The position numbers were made by a program, and so were the translations under genes. A stretch of 64,000 bases of DNA, from positions 50,010,121 to 50,074,120 of the forward strand of contig OW203763.1 in NCBI GenBank assembly GCA_934045905.1, given 5' to 3'. This stretch comes from Leuctra nigra (taxonomy: Eukaryota > Arthropoda > Insecta > Plecoptera > Leuctridae). The notes under the pieces were generated by a model. That model saw only the letters and a list, made by a program, of their open reading frames with translations. It did no database searches and had not been told where the DNA came from. Of this stretch, positions 53,061 through 64,000 are shown piece by piece; position 1 is the stretch's first letter, and each line of letters begins with the position of its first letter.

Positions 53061-55989
53061 TAGCCAACGGTTTCAAAAGCTCCCAATTGATTGTAGACTA
53101 GATCCGAAAGTTGTAATTTGAGCGTTTAGTCGCCTCAGCTTCTACATGAAGCTATGTAAGTTCACTTCAAATTAGTTAGGTACCTACCTGCTAACTAATT
53201 AGGTATCTTTCAATTTATTTTTTGGCAGCGTTAAAGCTTTGAAATGACTAATCAACCATTTCTAAGTTAGCATAGTGTTGAAAGAATGTCTCCTTAGACA
53301 ATTAGAATTTTGTAAGGTACTAGTACCTAATAACCCCACACAGGTATGACTTGTTTTGTGGCTTCCATCCAGGTCGGTTGACAAACGAAGACCATTTTTC
53401 CCTTTGGGCCGGATTCTTGGGAAAACTTTTCATCAGAAACCTGGCCTCACTCCGGTTCTTTCAGCCCAAGGCCGATCAGACAGGCATGATTTCAAGGCTT
53501 AGAAGCCAGCCTTAATATGAAAGTTGAAGGAAAGGTCAATTTGCGATGGGAATAGGTAGGTACCTACCAGCTTTATCATCCTGCCCTGACGAAGGATAAC
53601 TGCTATTTGCTTTCATACATAGGTACATCTTAAATTTACGGAAGGAAATAATCAAGAATATAATATAAGAGCTAGCTTGCATTTAACTACTAGATAGGTA
53701 CCTATCGTATTAATTGCCAAGAAACATAATAAAACTTCCTATCCAGCTGGAAAAATCTTGTTTTGGTTATGTACGACCTATTGGGTGAGGTAAAATCTGA
53801 TAAACTAAACAATCTCTGTATTGATCAATATAGCTATCTTAATTACACATAAACTATTTTCACTAATAATTAGAATATAGTGATATCACAATGCTGGTGA
53901 CAATTTAATTACGTGAAGAAGAACAGAAAAGCACTTCATAGGTAATCACAAAAAAGTCAGTCATGACACATAAACAATATCAGCTGAGCCTGTTTTTTTT
54001 GCCTTGGCACGGCTCTGATTGGTTGGATCACTCATGGCGGCCGCAGTGACGTCTTGGCACAGTCATTGACGTCACCCAGCAATGGGAAAGTTAGGGTTCC
54101 ATTAGGGTTCCAATCGGTTCCATCAAATTCAGACAATTATTCAAATAATTTTTTAATCGACTTTTGGGGACTTGTGCTAAGAATGTCTTACATTAGACTT
54201 GGTGATCAACTGATCATATATTTGAAAAATTGTAAATGGTAGTAAATAATTTCAGATTTGACGGCAATGAAGTAAAATTTCGGTGAAATTAATTATTTAG
54301 AGAACCTTTGTGGAACCGTTATGGAACCCAAATAATATTTAATAATAATAAGGGTTCCGGTTCCAGTCCCCGTATTGTTGTGTGCATTTATCAATCTTAT
54401 CATATATTGGCAATCCAAGGTCACAGATTTGATAAGCCGGGGTCAATTAATTCAAAGAATAACATTATATTCGTGTTCAGTGTGCCGACCAGTTTTATAA
54501 AGTGTTAGCTATAAGGGTGAATTTTCTGCAACTTTGGTAGGATTTTCGACCTTATGAGCTTAGGGCAAAGCCATTTCTTAAACCAAATTTCAGACGTCCC
54601 GGCTTTTTGCTTTTAAACTAAGAGTGTTAGCAACTTAATGATTTAAACACTCGATACCCAAGTCCATCAACTATGTCTACACGTATATTCCACGTGTCCG
54701 ATATCAATCAATACAAAGCGTTTTACGCTTACGAAGCGTGTGCGTACTTTTGCGCGATCCTTCCAATAATAAATCACTAAATCGGCTATAAATCGACTCT
54801 GACAAACACTTAGACATAGTACTCTTTACACTCGCTCTGCCAAAGTTCCCCTTACACGAATCACTGCCCCGTTTGATCATTTCGTCATTAGTATGACTAA
54901 TAGTGACTAAATACTAAAAACACCTAAATACGATTTTCTTCTCGTTGGTGTGTGAAATACGAGTTTTATATTTTTTTATTTTTGTCACAATCAATTCTGT
55001 TAGAAATATTGCATCTCATTCAAAATTGTGTCCAATATTGCGGCCAGAGGACACAAATGTCAAGTTTTTGAAATGAATTAATTGGCAAGTCCAGGTGGGT
55101 CTTAGATCATTGTTGTATTTTTTTTTGTAATCTACGAACGATTTCAAGTCAGATTTTGAATTTCTGAATAATTTGGTTAAAATTTGTGAAAATTAGTTTC
55201 ATTATTATTTCTTGTTGAAAAATACGAGTTGCAGTATATTATGCGGGCGCCTTAGTTTCGCTTTTAAAACAGCAGTTTGGATACAAATATATAAAATTCG
55301 TTTAATATCATTCATTATTGTGTCAATGTCTATTCTGGGAGTATTTTCAATGCAGTTTAGCCAAAAAAAAGTCCAAAAAGTGCTCTTTCATGGCATAAAA
55401 TCGACCAAACGAGAAAGAAATTGAGAAAGAATTGAGTGGTAAAATAGTTATAGATACGTTATAAATGTTTTACGAAATGATTAAACTGTACAGTACAGTA
55501 ATTGCCTGAAGTGGAAAAGAAATCTGTTTTGTACTGATAGATAATCTGATAGAAATGTCTGTGGTTACAGGTCTCACGTATTTTAGACTGCATTCGAACG
55601 GCCCGGTTAAAAACATTTCATGTCACTAAGGGCCAGTTTCTATTCAATTTCTATGCCAATTTCGACCTTACACTCCGACGAAAATTGTGTACATTTCGTT
55701 TTTTTATCTTTTAACAGGGGTCTCTGAGTGTATTCATAAATTAATTTGATATTCGAGTAAAGTGATTCAAAAGGAAGCTAACGTGACCCAACTCAAGGAT
55801 GTGGGTGCAGAATTACAAGAATACATCGCACTTCCCTTTTTAAATTATTCTGTGTTTGTTGCCACCTAGATTCCTGACCCCGCCATGATTCAAACACTGG
55901 AAAGAGTATAAAGACAAAATGTTTGAAGATTGGTGTAGAAACCAATAACCATAATGTAAAGATCACTCCGTAAACAGGAATATGTTCTT
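53061..55989. other. Intergenic, no supported gene
   Basis: AT-rich unique-looking sequence. 54090-54120 and 54300-54370 contain GGGTTCC/GGAACC motifs reminiscent of the GGAACC element but with no ends. Open frames of 60-70 codons have no motif. A host exon here cannot be excluded. Confidence 0.4.
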
Positions 55990-57320
55990 CTACCATGTGT
56001 AGAAACTATACAACTATATTATAATAAAGTTTATGCAATGCCAAATTTATGCAATAATTTTCAAATATTTGTCAGGTTATCGTTCAGATCAATGATAGGT
56101 AATTGTCAAATATCAATGTACTCGTAAAGAATAAAAAATTGCATGCAATACCAAGGCTCGCCTCATTCAATTGAGAATGTGTTTTGAAAACAATGTTTGA
56201 CAAAGTTGGTTTTGATGATGATGACTTTTCAACCAATTAGACAATTATCTTAAAAAGATAAATTGGAATATTTTAGCCAAAAGGTGTGATTTGTATCGAT
56301 CGCATCAAGACCGGAAAAATGTGATCGCAGAGACAAAAGAGTCAAAAGACAGTCTAGTTGCTTATATATATAATAGAATATTGTTTTAACGTCGCACTTT
56401 TCAGCAACTAGGTTCATAAAGACGGGTGACTATAAATTGAATACAGGGGAAGAATGGACAGTTGGAGAGAAGGAGGTGATCGTGACCCTTTTGTGAAACC
56501 TTCCCAGCATTTGGCTCTTGACGTTTATCCAATGCCAAGTTTATGCAATAATTTTCAAATATTGTCATGTTATCGTTCTGATGCCCCGGTCTTCGTTACC
56601 GGTCTTCGTTACGTAACGTTTTCTTCGTTACCCCGACACAAGAAGTTCCTTCTTACTGGGGTATAAGAAATCACTGTAAACACAAATGTATTTATTACTA
56701 AATAAAAATACTGAATACTGAATACTGTCATAATAGAATATGTGCGCGATATCTTGATCAAAATAATTCTTTACAGCGTTTCCCAATGCATAACTCAGCA
56801 ATCAGCATTCTCAAATATCGATGCATAGAATACAAAATTCCATGCAATACCAATTGGGTTGGGTAGTATTTGCATATTATACCCTCCAAGCTTCAGCAAC
56901 ACTTGAGAATGTTTTATACATTGGACTGCACACTGCAGCTATAATTTAAAAAAAAAATTGACAAAGTTGGTCTTGATGATGCTGACTTGTCAACCATTTG
57001 GGCAAGTATCTTCAAAAAAATAAACTGCAATAATTAAGCCAAAAGATGTGATTCGTAACGATCGCATCAAGAACCAAAAGAAGAGAGATGGCAGCTAGCC
57101 AAAAGAGTCAAAAGACAGTATGTCGCTCATATAATACACCTAATTGTTTTAACGTTACACTTCTCAGCAACTAGGCTCATAAAGACGATAGGTGACTATT
57201 AGAGATGATTAAAATACAGGGGAAGAATGGACAGCTGAAAGGAAGGAGGTGGTCCTGGCTTTTTTTAGAACACCCCAGCATTGGATCTTTGACAGAGGGA
57301 ACTACGCAATCATCATGATT
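55990..57320. repeat. Diverged tandem duplication, unit about 750 bp
   Basis: The order GCAATACCAA, TTGACAAAGTTGGT, TTGATGATG-TGACTT, AGCCAAAAG-TGTGATT, CGATCGCATCAAGA, AGTCAAAAGACAGT, CAGCAACTAGG-TCATAAAGACG, ACAGGGGAAGAATGGACAG occurs at about 56150-56470 and again at about 56850-57240. 56690-56730 is a short TGAATAC repeat after an AT-rich stretch. Non-coding. Confidence 0.65.
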
Positions 57321-57321
57321 C

Positions 57322-58112
57322 GGCGAAAAAAAACGCACAATGGGCGAGACATCGCTGTGAAGAAACTACTACATACATCGGGCTGAAAATTTCACATAAT
57401 ATAAACAACATACTAAGGTGTAATGTGTGAAAGTTTCAAAAACATTACTTTTGTGTGGAAAAAATTACAGCCGTTCGAACTTGGTTGTCGAAAATTCGAT
57501 TATACGGAGCTCAAATAGAAAACGTGCATTGGTTGGGACGCTGTTAATTCAAAACGAAGCATAATAACAAGCTGAAAATTTCAAATTTTATGCAAAATAT
57601 ATTACAATCATTGGTGTAAAAAGTTGAATAAATTTGAATTAATTGAACGAAAGTTATGGTACCTTGAAGTTGAGATTAAATGCAGAATTAGCGTGAGATA
57701 ATTACACTTTTTGAAATGATCGTGCGTTATAAAACTTAGAAATGATATGTTTTTAGGCTCAACTTGAAGACACCATAACTTTCGTTCCATTGATCCCAAT
57801 GTATTTAAATTTATACATAATTAATAGCAATATATTTTGTTAAAAATTTTAAATTTTCAGATTGATTTCGTAAGCAGTTTTGAAGAAAGAGCGTCCCCGC
57901 CGTTGGACGGGCTATTTGAGCTTCGTATAATCGGTTTTTCGACAGCCAAATTCGAGCAGCTGTAACTTTTTTCCACACAAGAAATGTTTTTGAAACTTTC
58001 ACACATTAAACCTTAGTATGTTGTTTATATTATGTGAAATTTTCAGCCTGATGTGTTTAGTAGTTTCGTCAAAGCGATGTCTCGCCCATTGAGCGTTTTT
58101 TATGCGCCACCC
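57322..58112. mobile_element. Long foldback element (about 790 bp)
   Basis: The outer left arm (CAATGGGCGAGACATCGCT, GAAACTACTA, GCTGAAAATTTCACATAAT, AACAACATACTAAGG, GTGTGAAAGTTTCAAAAACATT) is mirrored on the right. The pairing continues inward through CGAAAATTCGATTATACG and TTTCAAATTTTA to the innermost block GAACGAAAGTTATGGTA near 57644 and its inverse near 57775. Arms are close to 390 bp with only scattered mismatches. Non-coding. Confidence 0.8.
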
Positions 58113-58422
58113 GGTATAATGGTACAATGGTATAATCATGGAGGTTTCCAGTACTATTTATAACTCCATGGTATAATGAATGGTACCAACCAATACCGAT
58201 TTAAAATTATATTGTGTACACATTTGTAGCCACTGAATTTGATTGTTCTTTATGAGCAATAATCTAAGAGATTGATGGGAGAAATAAATTATGTGATAAT
58301 ATTCATGTATAGCAGTAAAGAACAATACATTACTGCTGTAAACATCCAGTGGTCAGTTTGGAAATAATTATCTTTTTTCGCGCTTGTGCAATGAATAATG
58401 TACACATTGGACAATGAATTAC
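58113..58422. other. Intergenic, nothing identified
   Basis: Short GGTATAATGG repeats near 58110-58190. No gene. Confidence 0.4.
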
Positions 58423-59239
58423 AATAGAGTACTAGAGTGCCACGCCCACTAGGCACTTCCGGAGTCTTTTTCAAAACCCTCTTATGGAAAATAACATGGG
58501 GACTTACTTTGATTGCTGGTCATTTGTAAACGAAACAGAGTTAAGAAAATTCCAATACACCACCATTAACTTCAATCTTTCATTTATAATATTATGTCGA
58601 CACATCTCTTCAAATATATACCAAATTAAAACTGTTTAAGTTATTAAACAGCTCCAAAGTGCGACGTTGCAATCTACATCAATAATATATTGTCACACGA
58701 AGCAGCGCGATGTCCTGGGAAGCGAGTTGGCAACTGCGACTTTACAAAAATTAAAAACAAATGAAACAATTTTCAACAATGATGCCAGACCTTGCACGTC
58801 AATTTTCGATTGTTGACGAAAAGTAAACAAATCTGAAGTATTTCTGTGCTCCTCGAGTTTATACACTGAATCAAGTTCATATTATAGTTATTTTAATTTC
58901 AGGATACCATAATACGAGATGTAATGAGCTGTTGAAATGTAGACTGACAGTTCATTGAATTTACATCTTGCACCGGTGTACACTTTCGTGACGTCATACC
59001 CTGTGTAGTGTGTTGTTTAACTTGTAACAGTTAATATTTTGTATATATTTGAAGAGATGTGTCGACATAATGTTATAAATGAAAGATTGAAGTTAATGGT
59101 GGTGTATTGGGATTTTCTTAACTCTGTTTCGTTTACAAATGACCAGCAATCAAAGTAAGTCCCCATGTTATTTCCCATAAGAGGGTTTTGAAAAAGACTC
59201 CGGAAGTACCTAGTGGGCGTGGCACTCTAGTACTCTATT
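58423..59239. mobile_element. Long-TIR element (817 bp)
   Basis: AATAGAGTACTAGAGTGCC at the left is perfectly inverted at the right end. The TIR runs about 190 bp (GGGCGTGGCAC, CTTCCGGAGTC, AACCCTCTTATGG, ACATGGGGACTTACTTTGATT, GTCGACACATCTCTTCAAATATAT) with very few differences. The middle of about 430 bp is not inverted and has no transposase frame. Target duplication is not clear. Confidence 0.85.
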
Positions 59240-60889
59240 AATTCTTTAAAATTGTTTGGACAAATGTCTTGACAATAACTTGTTTTGAAGATTGCATTTC
59301 TCTTTTTGTGATGTGTGATCTAACGTGATAGCACATAATTAATTGATTCTAAATGACTTTTGAAATATTGACCCCAAAAGGGCCGAGACACGATACGACT
59401 GTGACCACACACAGTATGTATTTCGCACATTTTTAGTTATCGGTTTTTATACGTCATCAACAGTTGAATGAGTGTTGAGCAGACTCAGAGTGTTTCTTCC
59501 AAATATTAGAATATTTTACGGATTGTTCTCTGTTATTTGATGGGGTGGGAGGGGGGGGGGGGGAGTAAATATATCGGGGATCGACGGATATGACGTAAAG
59601 GTAGTGTCCCTATGGGGGGGGGGGGGGGGGGGGGTGTACCACATGGACCTTTTAAAATATATTTAGTAAAAAATAATCTAACGTATAGTGTGATTGGTAA
59701 GTCGCATAAGCATATTCATGAGGAATCCTGAGACAATTGCAGAATAATCCGTATTTGTTTTTGACAGCTCACCCCTCCCCCTTCCAGTTTGCCGCACATG
59801 ACCTATTTTAATTTTCGATCAAAATAATCATTTAATGTGATTTTCGTATCCTTTCAAAGAAATGAACAGTGTTTGTTTTCAGTGTTGTTTTAACAGTGTT
59901 TTAACAGTGTTTTTCACTCCAAAAGGTAGAGAGCCTTTTGAGTTGAAATGACGAGTTGACCAGACGCAAAGTGGGACATTTTAGTTCACGTCAGTTGTTT
60001 AGTCGTTTTATTCATGAGAGGTAATTTCAGTTTGGGGTAATGCGCGTGCCGGTGCTCGCTTTTCAACTTTACTTCTGATTTTACTTATGCTTATACATTT
60101 ACCTAGATTAGTTAGAGAGTAGCCAACTGTGCGCATGTTATTAAAATGTTGAGATATTACACAAAAATTACAAAATTCATTAATTTAAATTTGGTAATTA
60201 TTCATGAAATTATTAAGTCACTAAAAAATTCATATTTCCGTAACTAAGCCGAAACACAACATGAAACTTTCTGAAGTTTGTAGACAAAGGATATCTTCAA
60301 ATAATTATATTTTTTGGACGGCTGTAATGTTGACCCTTCTCTGTCAAAATGGGGTCAAATATGCCAAATTTTGACATTTTAAGAGTTTTGAGACAACATT
60401 TCTGTTTGAAGGGGTAAAAAACACAAACACTTAAGGGGTAAACTTTGTTGATACAGATGTGTAGTAATCACACAAATATTTTGGATTTTTTAATTAAGCC
60501 CTTCATGGAAAAATATCGTCATAAATAAACTGCAAAATGCACAATTTTTGTGGTTTTTGACCCCAAATTTTTACCACTTGTATGGAAATTTTATGACTAC
60601 CATTTAACATACAATGATAGTTTCATATCTAAGGAAAAGATTGCCGCTGGTTTCAAGTTGATATCTATAATAGTGTTGGAATGAACATAGAAAATATGAG
60701 AGCGTCTTTTCGTCGATTTTTCGCCACATTCAAACTTTGGCGCCATGTAACTCGATATCGGCGCATCACAAAAATAAAAGCGAGATGTGGCTAAGCTAAG
60801 CATATGATAGGTAACAACTGTGCAAAATTTGAAAAGAATAAAAAATCAGGCCGCGGCCACTTTTTTTCAAAACTGGTCGATGGGCCGTG
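59240..60889. other. Intergenic with G-runs and dispersed repeat
   Basis: 59551-59563 is a 13-G run and 59614-59634 is a 21-G run. 60040-60065 is a GTGCTCGCTTTTCAAC-type dispersed piece. 60560-60890 resembles the family that ends CGTGGAACGACCCTATA (also 6465). No gene recognised. Confidence 0.5.
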
Positions 60890-62540
60890 GAACGACCCTA
60901 TATCTATTCCATCTTAATATTATCCTCATACTTTTATTTTGTAGTACCTGAAGCTTAGTTAAATCTCCGTCATTTCTTCCCCATAACATCGTACAGCAAT
61001 AATCAATATGTGGAGACACAATTGTCTTGTATACTAATAATCTAGTCCATGGTGATAAAAACGATCCAATTCTTGCAAGAAAACCAACCTTTTGTCTAAT
61101 TTTACGTGATATATATTGAACATGTTTGGAAAGAGTCAAGTTATGATCAATGATAATTCCAAGATACTTGATTTCCTTTACAATCTCCAGCTTCGTATTC
61201 ATGATTTCCAAACATACATCATCATTAATATTAATTTCTTTCGACATTCGGCTTCCTTTGCCTGATAGTATCATACATTTGGTTTTACTAGTATTAAGCT
61301 TAAGTTTATTTGCCCTGAGCCACTCTTCCAACTTAGTGAGATCATTATTTACAACTTGACACATTGATTTAATGTCCACTCCTGAGAATGACACTAACGT
61401 GTCGTCAGCAAAAACATTGACAAATAAGCTACCCGTACTTAAATATATATCATTTATGTAGATTATAAATAACAACGGGCCAAGTACAGAGCCCTGAGGA
61501 ACACCATAATCATAATTTTTTTCTTTAGAAACAAATTCTTTAAATTTAGTTATTTGTTTCCTTTCAGTTAAATAACTTGTAAACCATTCCAACACCTGTC
61601 CTCCCAGTCCATACGCATTAAGTTTTTTTAACAAGATGTTTCTGTCAATGGTTTCAAATGCCCTTTTAAAGTCAATAAATATTGCTATTATTAAGTTATT
61701 ATTGTCAAGATCATTCTTCCATCTTTGCATAAGTAACTGAATTGCTGTTTCACATGAAAACGTACTTCTAAATCCGGATTGATACTCATATAATAGATTG
61801 TTTATCTCAAAATATTCACTAATTTGAAAAAACACAGCTTTTTCCAAGATCTTTTCAAATGTAGGTAACATATTTATTGGTCTGCATTCATGTGCTAATT
61901 TGGTACCAACAACTTTGGGTATTGGTATTATGACAGTTGTTTTCCAATTACTAGGCACTTGGCCAGTTAACAATGATGTATTGATAATTTTGAGCAACGG
62001 GGCACCAATTGTAATAAAAGTCTTTTTTAATACTTCTGCTGATATACCATCATCAGTTCCTTTCTTGTTTTTGAGCTCCCATACAATTTCCTTAAGTTGC
62101 TTCATTGACATAGCCTTGAAAGATAGGAATTCACATGAATTCTTGTTAATGCCTTTAATATCACTGTAGTTTATGTTTTGATTTGCCTCATCTATACTAT
62201 TCACAATGTCTTCAATACTTTTTACAAAATAGTCGTTAAAATTATCAGCAGTGTTAACAGAGTTAAAATTACCATCAAACACTATTTTGTCATCCAGATC
62301 TAATTTAGGTTTACTTACTAAACATTTTAAAGTTTTCCACATCTGTTTAGAGTCATGTTTATTTCTATCAATCTTATTATCATAGTATTTGCGCTTTTCT
62401 TCTCTCAAACTAGCAACAAAATTATTTCTACACAACTTATAACATTCCCAGTCATCAAAGTTGCCAGTGAATTGAGCCCTAATATATTGACTATCTCTTT
62501 TCATCTGGAGGTCTTTAAGCGTTTGGTTGAGCCACTAATG
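60890..62540 (-). pseudogene. Truncated LINE reverse transcriptase (Jockey/CR1-like)
   Basis: An open minus-strand frame of more than 540 codons begins in the EN-RT linker (WLNQTLKDLQMKRD, just after an in-frame stop) and covers the whole RT. Blocks are AHECRPINMLPTFEKILEK, YQSGFRSTFSCETA, FIDFKRAFETIDRN, YGVPQGSVLGPLLFIIYIND, catalytic VFADDTLVSFSG near residue 365, LKLNTSKTKCM, IKYLGIIIDHNLTLSKHV and SPHIDYCCTMLWG. The endonuclease is missing and the end is cut after MRIILRWNRY by a repeat carrying GTGGAACGACCC; the last eight residues of the frame come from that repeat. The RT frame itself has no stop, so the truncation is probably recent. Confidence 0.85.
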
Positions 62541-64000
62541 TGCCTAGGACTGAGGTTGGATTTGGTCGGAAGTCTGTCGTGACTCGTGCGTGAGTGTAAA
62601 GGAAGGTACTCATAAAACAAAAACTTGTAAAAAGACTGCGAAACATCTCCACGCCTATAACTAAGTATATTGAGATCTATAAATTGATGGCTATAAATAA
62701 GCTAATGTTTTCTGAACCTTTTCGCAAGCGCTACACAATTATGTTTATGCCTGAATTTGACATAAAAGAAGCCTCCAAATTTCAACAATTATCAATCAAA
62801 TAAATTTTTAGCATAATGTATATTAAATTTTTAAACAGCTTGGAGCAACGTGTGAGGAAGAGGGCATCACAATTCACAAGACAAAAGATAAAATAGCGAA
62901 AGAAAGAAAATATATTGTGGTCGATAAAAAATCATTGCTCCAAACCTTATTTTTTATTTTGTTTTTAAATGAATTGAATAATGTATGAATAATTCATTCA
63001 GTTCTCCTCGTGATTCCGATTAAATAATTGAAAATATGAAGAAATCTCTCAGGTTTCGGCATTAAAATTTTTCAATAGATACTTTTTTCATTACTATAAT
63101 TTCAATTTCTTATGATTAAGAAAGTGACAACTGTTAATAGATGATTTTCGAGATTTTTTTTATTAGGTGGAATATACTACGCTATTTGTAAATAAATGCG
63201 CTTTGATAACATAACATAGGTACTATCAATAATATCATATGATATAATATAATCTGATAAAAATATTCTGATAAATAGTCTAGTTTTAGTTAATCTGTTT
63301 TTGTCAATTTTTGTTAACTAGTTAATCAAGTTGAGATCAACGAGGAACCCCTCCCTCGTTGTCTTTCCTTTGGTTGAGTTTGGTGGTCACTTGGCGCCCT
63401 GCTGGGTTGCTTCCTTTACCTCCCTCTCCAGACCCCCCAGTAAGAAAAAGGTTGACCTTTGTATAGTTTTCATTTCTTATGCATGTATATAAAACGTGTC
63501 AGCTTTCGTTCGAGATGTGCACATATCGATGATCGCTTATCATCAACGCGTTGCACGTATACACTGTACAATGACATACAGAATAGCGTCTACCATACCT
63601 AAATACAATTCTTCAATCATTTTAATCATACAATTCTGTTTCTGATTCAACTGAATTTATAAACAATTTTATAAAATAAAGTAAATCAATTCAATTCCTA
63701 TTTGCTTATAAATAATTAACGATTCAGCGTCAGGAAAAAACGATTAAAAATGACTGAGTAAAATGGTAAAAAAAAAAAAGAGTAAAGAGTAGGTAAATGA
63801 GTAAAACGGTGCAATATCACACAATAGGGAAGTCTCATGAAATTTTATTCTAGTAAATTTCTATAAATAAACACAAATAATAATGACAAATACACTTATT
63901 ACCTGTGAAATCTTAAATTTTCATTCATAAAAATCGAGTTCAAATATCATATGATTTTTGGCGGGAAAAACGGCCATTAACAAGAATCAGAACTGTGATG
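62541..64000. other. Intergenic, no supported gene
   Basis: AT-rich. A + frame near 62640-62800 is open for about 55 codons (ending MFMPEFDIKEASKFQQLSIK) but has no recognised family. 63510-63560 contains TCATCAACGCGTTGCACG-type dispersed sequence. Confidence 0.4.

Overview
The window looks like arthropod nuclear DNA, most likely an insect and possibly a hemipteran. It is AT-rich and intron-bearing, and it is dominated by transposable elements. The organism call is inference; no tool was available. The only host gene I can support is a piece of a beaten-path (beat) type immunoglobulin gene on the + strand: two Ig-domain exons at 22058-22257 and 22925-23060 with consensus splice sites. The second exon runs into a 72-bp tandem repeat that copies its 3' end together with the splice donor, and the repeat runs into a gap of exactly 200 N. 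A broken, intronless copy of the 26S proteasome ATPase Rpt3/PSMC4 lies at 52575-53060 (-).

Layout. 1-5.5 kb: dispersed repeats, a hairpin element, a non-LTR reverse-transcriptase scrap, a 145-bp satellite that appears to derive from a small TIR element (intact relative at 3466-3623), and a 1.1-kb TA-flanked TIR element. 5.5-9.4 kb: hairpin-ended elements with CACTCCGTG termini and arrays of a unit carrying an ETS-like/CRE-like/YY1-like motif set. 9.4-17.9 kb (-): two degraded retrotransposons of the restriction-like-endonuclease class. One is split by a young LTR retrotransposon (9732-14993; 1.24-kb nearly identical LTRs, GCGT target duplication, tRNA-Lys primer site) that has no pol but carries a 623-residue acidic ORF. 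17.9-21.3 kb: a hAT-like fragment, another hairpin element and a second motif array. 21.6-25.7 kb: the beat exons, the assembly gap and a 161-bp satellite of eight nearly identical copies. 26-42 kb: hAT-like, TA-flanked and foldback MITEs, the main 118-bp motif satellite (31.25-32.15 kb), and many dispersed repeats. 42.2-45.7 kb (+): an EN+RT LINE with one intact 985-codon ORF. 46.2-49.7 kb (+): a Ty3/gypsy element lacking gag and its 5' LTR but with a full-length protease-RT-RNaseH-integrase frame. 50-59.2 kb: further MITEs, foldbacks and the Rpt3 pseudogene. 60.9-62.5 kb (-): a truncated LINE RT.

The window is best read as one or two beat introns and their surroundings, built up by nested transposition. 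No operon or multi-gene host pathway is visible. The most unusual items are the pol-less LTR element with its acidic ORF, the exon/splice-donor VNTR in the beat gene, the mobile arrays carrying ETS/CRE/YY1-like sites, and a satellite that seems to have grown from a MITE.
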